NCBI GenBank assembly: GCA_022564995.1
Contig: JADFKK010000059.1
Location: forward strand, 1 to 32,370
Origin: Planctomycetota bacterium
GTDB lineage: Bacteria; Planctomycetota; Planctomycetia; Pirellulales; JADFKK01
Direction: 5' to 3'
DNA length: 32,370 nucleotides
This document shows positions 31,590-32,370 of the stretch, piece after piece (the first letter of the stretch is position 1; every line of letters begins with the position of its first letter). The notes under the pieces are model-generated. The model was not told the DNA's origin and did not search any database. It worked only from the letters and a program-made list of their open reading frames with translations. A program made the position numbers and the translations under genes.

Positions 31590-32370
31590 GTGAAGTTCAC
31601 AAAAACGCCCAGAGACCTGCGATCCACTAGAGAAATCGAATTGATGCGGGCAGCGGGCCAAGTCGTCTGGGAAGCCCACCAGGCAGCCGCCAAGAAGGTC
31701 AAGCCGGGGGCGACCACGCGTGAAGTCGACGACGCCGTTGCCGAAGTCTTTCGGCGGGCCGCGGCAACTCCGCTATTCATGAACTATCCGCATCCGCAGC
31801 GTGGCAGGCCGCCGTTTCCAGCCGTCACCTGCATCTCAGTCAACGAGGAGGTGGTCCACGGCATTCCGGGCGATCGGGTTCTCAAGGAGGGGGACATCGT
31901 CAGCCTCGACACGGGATGCCGAGTCGATGGCTGGTGTGGCGATGCCGCAGTGACCCATCCCGTCGGCCAAATTGCTGAGCCGGTCCGCCGACTACTCGAC
32001 GTGACCCGCGGGGTGCTCAATCTGGCGATCGAATTGATGGGCCAAAAGAGCCACTGGAGCGACGTGGCCGCCGAGATGCAGAAATATGTGGCCGACCATC
32101 GGTTTACGACGGTGGAATGCTTCGTAGGACACGGAATCGGGCGGAAAATGCACGAAGAGCCTCAGGTGCCCAACTTTTGCACCCCTCAATTCCGCCGCCG
32201 CCACGACTTCCCGCTGGAGCCGGGGCTAGTCATCGCGGTCGAACCGATGGTCAACATGGGCTCGAAAAACGTGCGAATCTACTCCGATCATTGGACCCAG
32301 GGAGCAGTCGACCGGCTGCCCAGCGCTCATTTCGAGCACACCATCGCCATGACAGCCGACGGGCCGACGG
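31590..32370 (+). CDS. map: Methionine aminopeptidase type I, 3' end cut by window
   Basis: 260 codons present from GTG at 31590; the frame is still open at the window end. MKFTKTPRDLRSTREIELMR leads into the pita-bread fold. All five metal ligands are visible: SLDTGC and CGDAAVT (two Asp), GHGIGRKMHEEP (His), VIAVEPMV (Glu) and HFEHTIAM (Glu). FPAVTCISVNEEVVHGIPG is the substrate loop. It removes the initiator Met co-translationally in the cytoplasm. It lies 46 bases after adk and is likely part of the same transcript. Fewer than about ten residues are probably missing. Confidence 0.94.
   Translation, partial: MKFTKTPRDLRSTREIELMRAAGQVVWEAHQAAAKKVKPGATTREVDDAVAEVFRRAAATPLFMNYPHPQRGRPPFPAVTCISVNEEVVHGIPGDRVLKEGDIVSLDTGCRVDGWCGDAAVTHPVGQIAEPVRRLLDVTRGVLNLAIELMGQKSHWSDVAAEMQKYVADHRFTTVECFVGHGIGRKMHEEPQVPNFCTPQFRRRHDFPLEPGLVIAVEPMVNMGSKNVRIYSDHWTQGAVDRLPSAHFEHTIAMTADGPT

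Overview
The window looks like a chromosome segment of a GC-rich planctomycete, probably Pirellulales-like. This is inferred from gene content, with no search done: a DUF1080 (3-keto-disaccharide hydrolase) domain protein, a HYExAFE-type protein, a four-helix-bundle protein of the 23S rRNA intervening-sequence family, an LRR-Roc-COR protein, no rpmD (L30) between rpsE and rplO, several GTG starts and weak Shine-Dalgarno sites, and many short dispersed palindromic repeats.

Layout. Positions 1-10.5 kb hold mostly independent genes: the 3' end of a DUF1080 gene, a PaaK/CapK-like adenylate-forming ligase (minus strand), a YkgJ-type cysteine-cluster protein, a 59-residue unknown, a thioredoxin reductase, an Nramp-like transporter without the canonical metal-binding residues, asnS, an orphan XRE regulator (minus) beside a broken small ORF, and a secreted gamma-glutamyltransferase.

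Positions 10.5-16.7 kb are the accessory island. Two near-identical secreted rhodanese genes in direct orientation flank a minus-strand, overlapping three-gene operon: an LRR-Roc-COR GTPase (Roco), an ABC/OLD-like AAA ATPase, and an HNH nuclease resembling the PtuB/TIGR02646 group. The ATPase plus HNH pair resembles the Septu (PtuAB) defence effector. Putting a Roco protein in front of it as a presumed sensor/switch is the best candidate for an undescribed system here.

Positions 16.9-19.15 kb hold hisS, whose C-terminus runs into an 18-unit octanucleotide array, then a HYExAFE protein with a PD-(D/E)xK-like core. From a near-consensus promoter at 19162-19190 onward lies one long S10-spc ribosomal operon: rpsJ-rplC-rplD-rplW-rplB-rpsS-rplV-rpsC-rplP-[four-helix-bundle element]-rpmC-rpsQ-rplN-rplX-rplE-rpsN-rpsH-rplF-rplR-rpsE-rplO-secY-adk-map (map is cut by the window end). 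Its products assemble the ribosome, make the membrane export channel, supply adenylate kinase and remove N-terminal methionine from new proteins.

An unusual feature is how many repeats sit inside gene junctions of this essential operon: a perfect 26-bp-arm hairpin, a mobile-looking gene bounded by inverted repeats, a second inverted repeat, heptamer arrays that supply start and stop codons, and short direct repeats. Several repeats begin at stop codons, so they have shaped protein C-termini (hisS, rpsQ) or gene ends (DUF1080 gene, rhodanese B).
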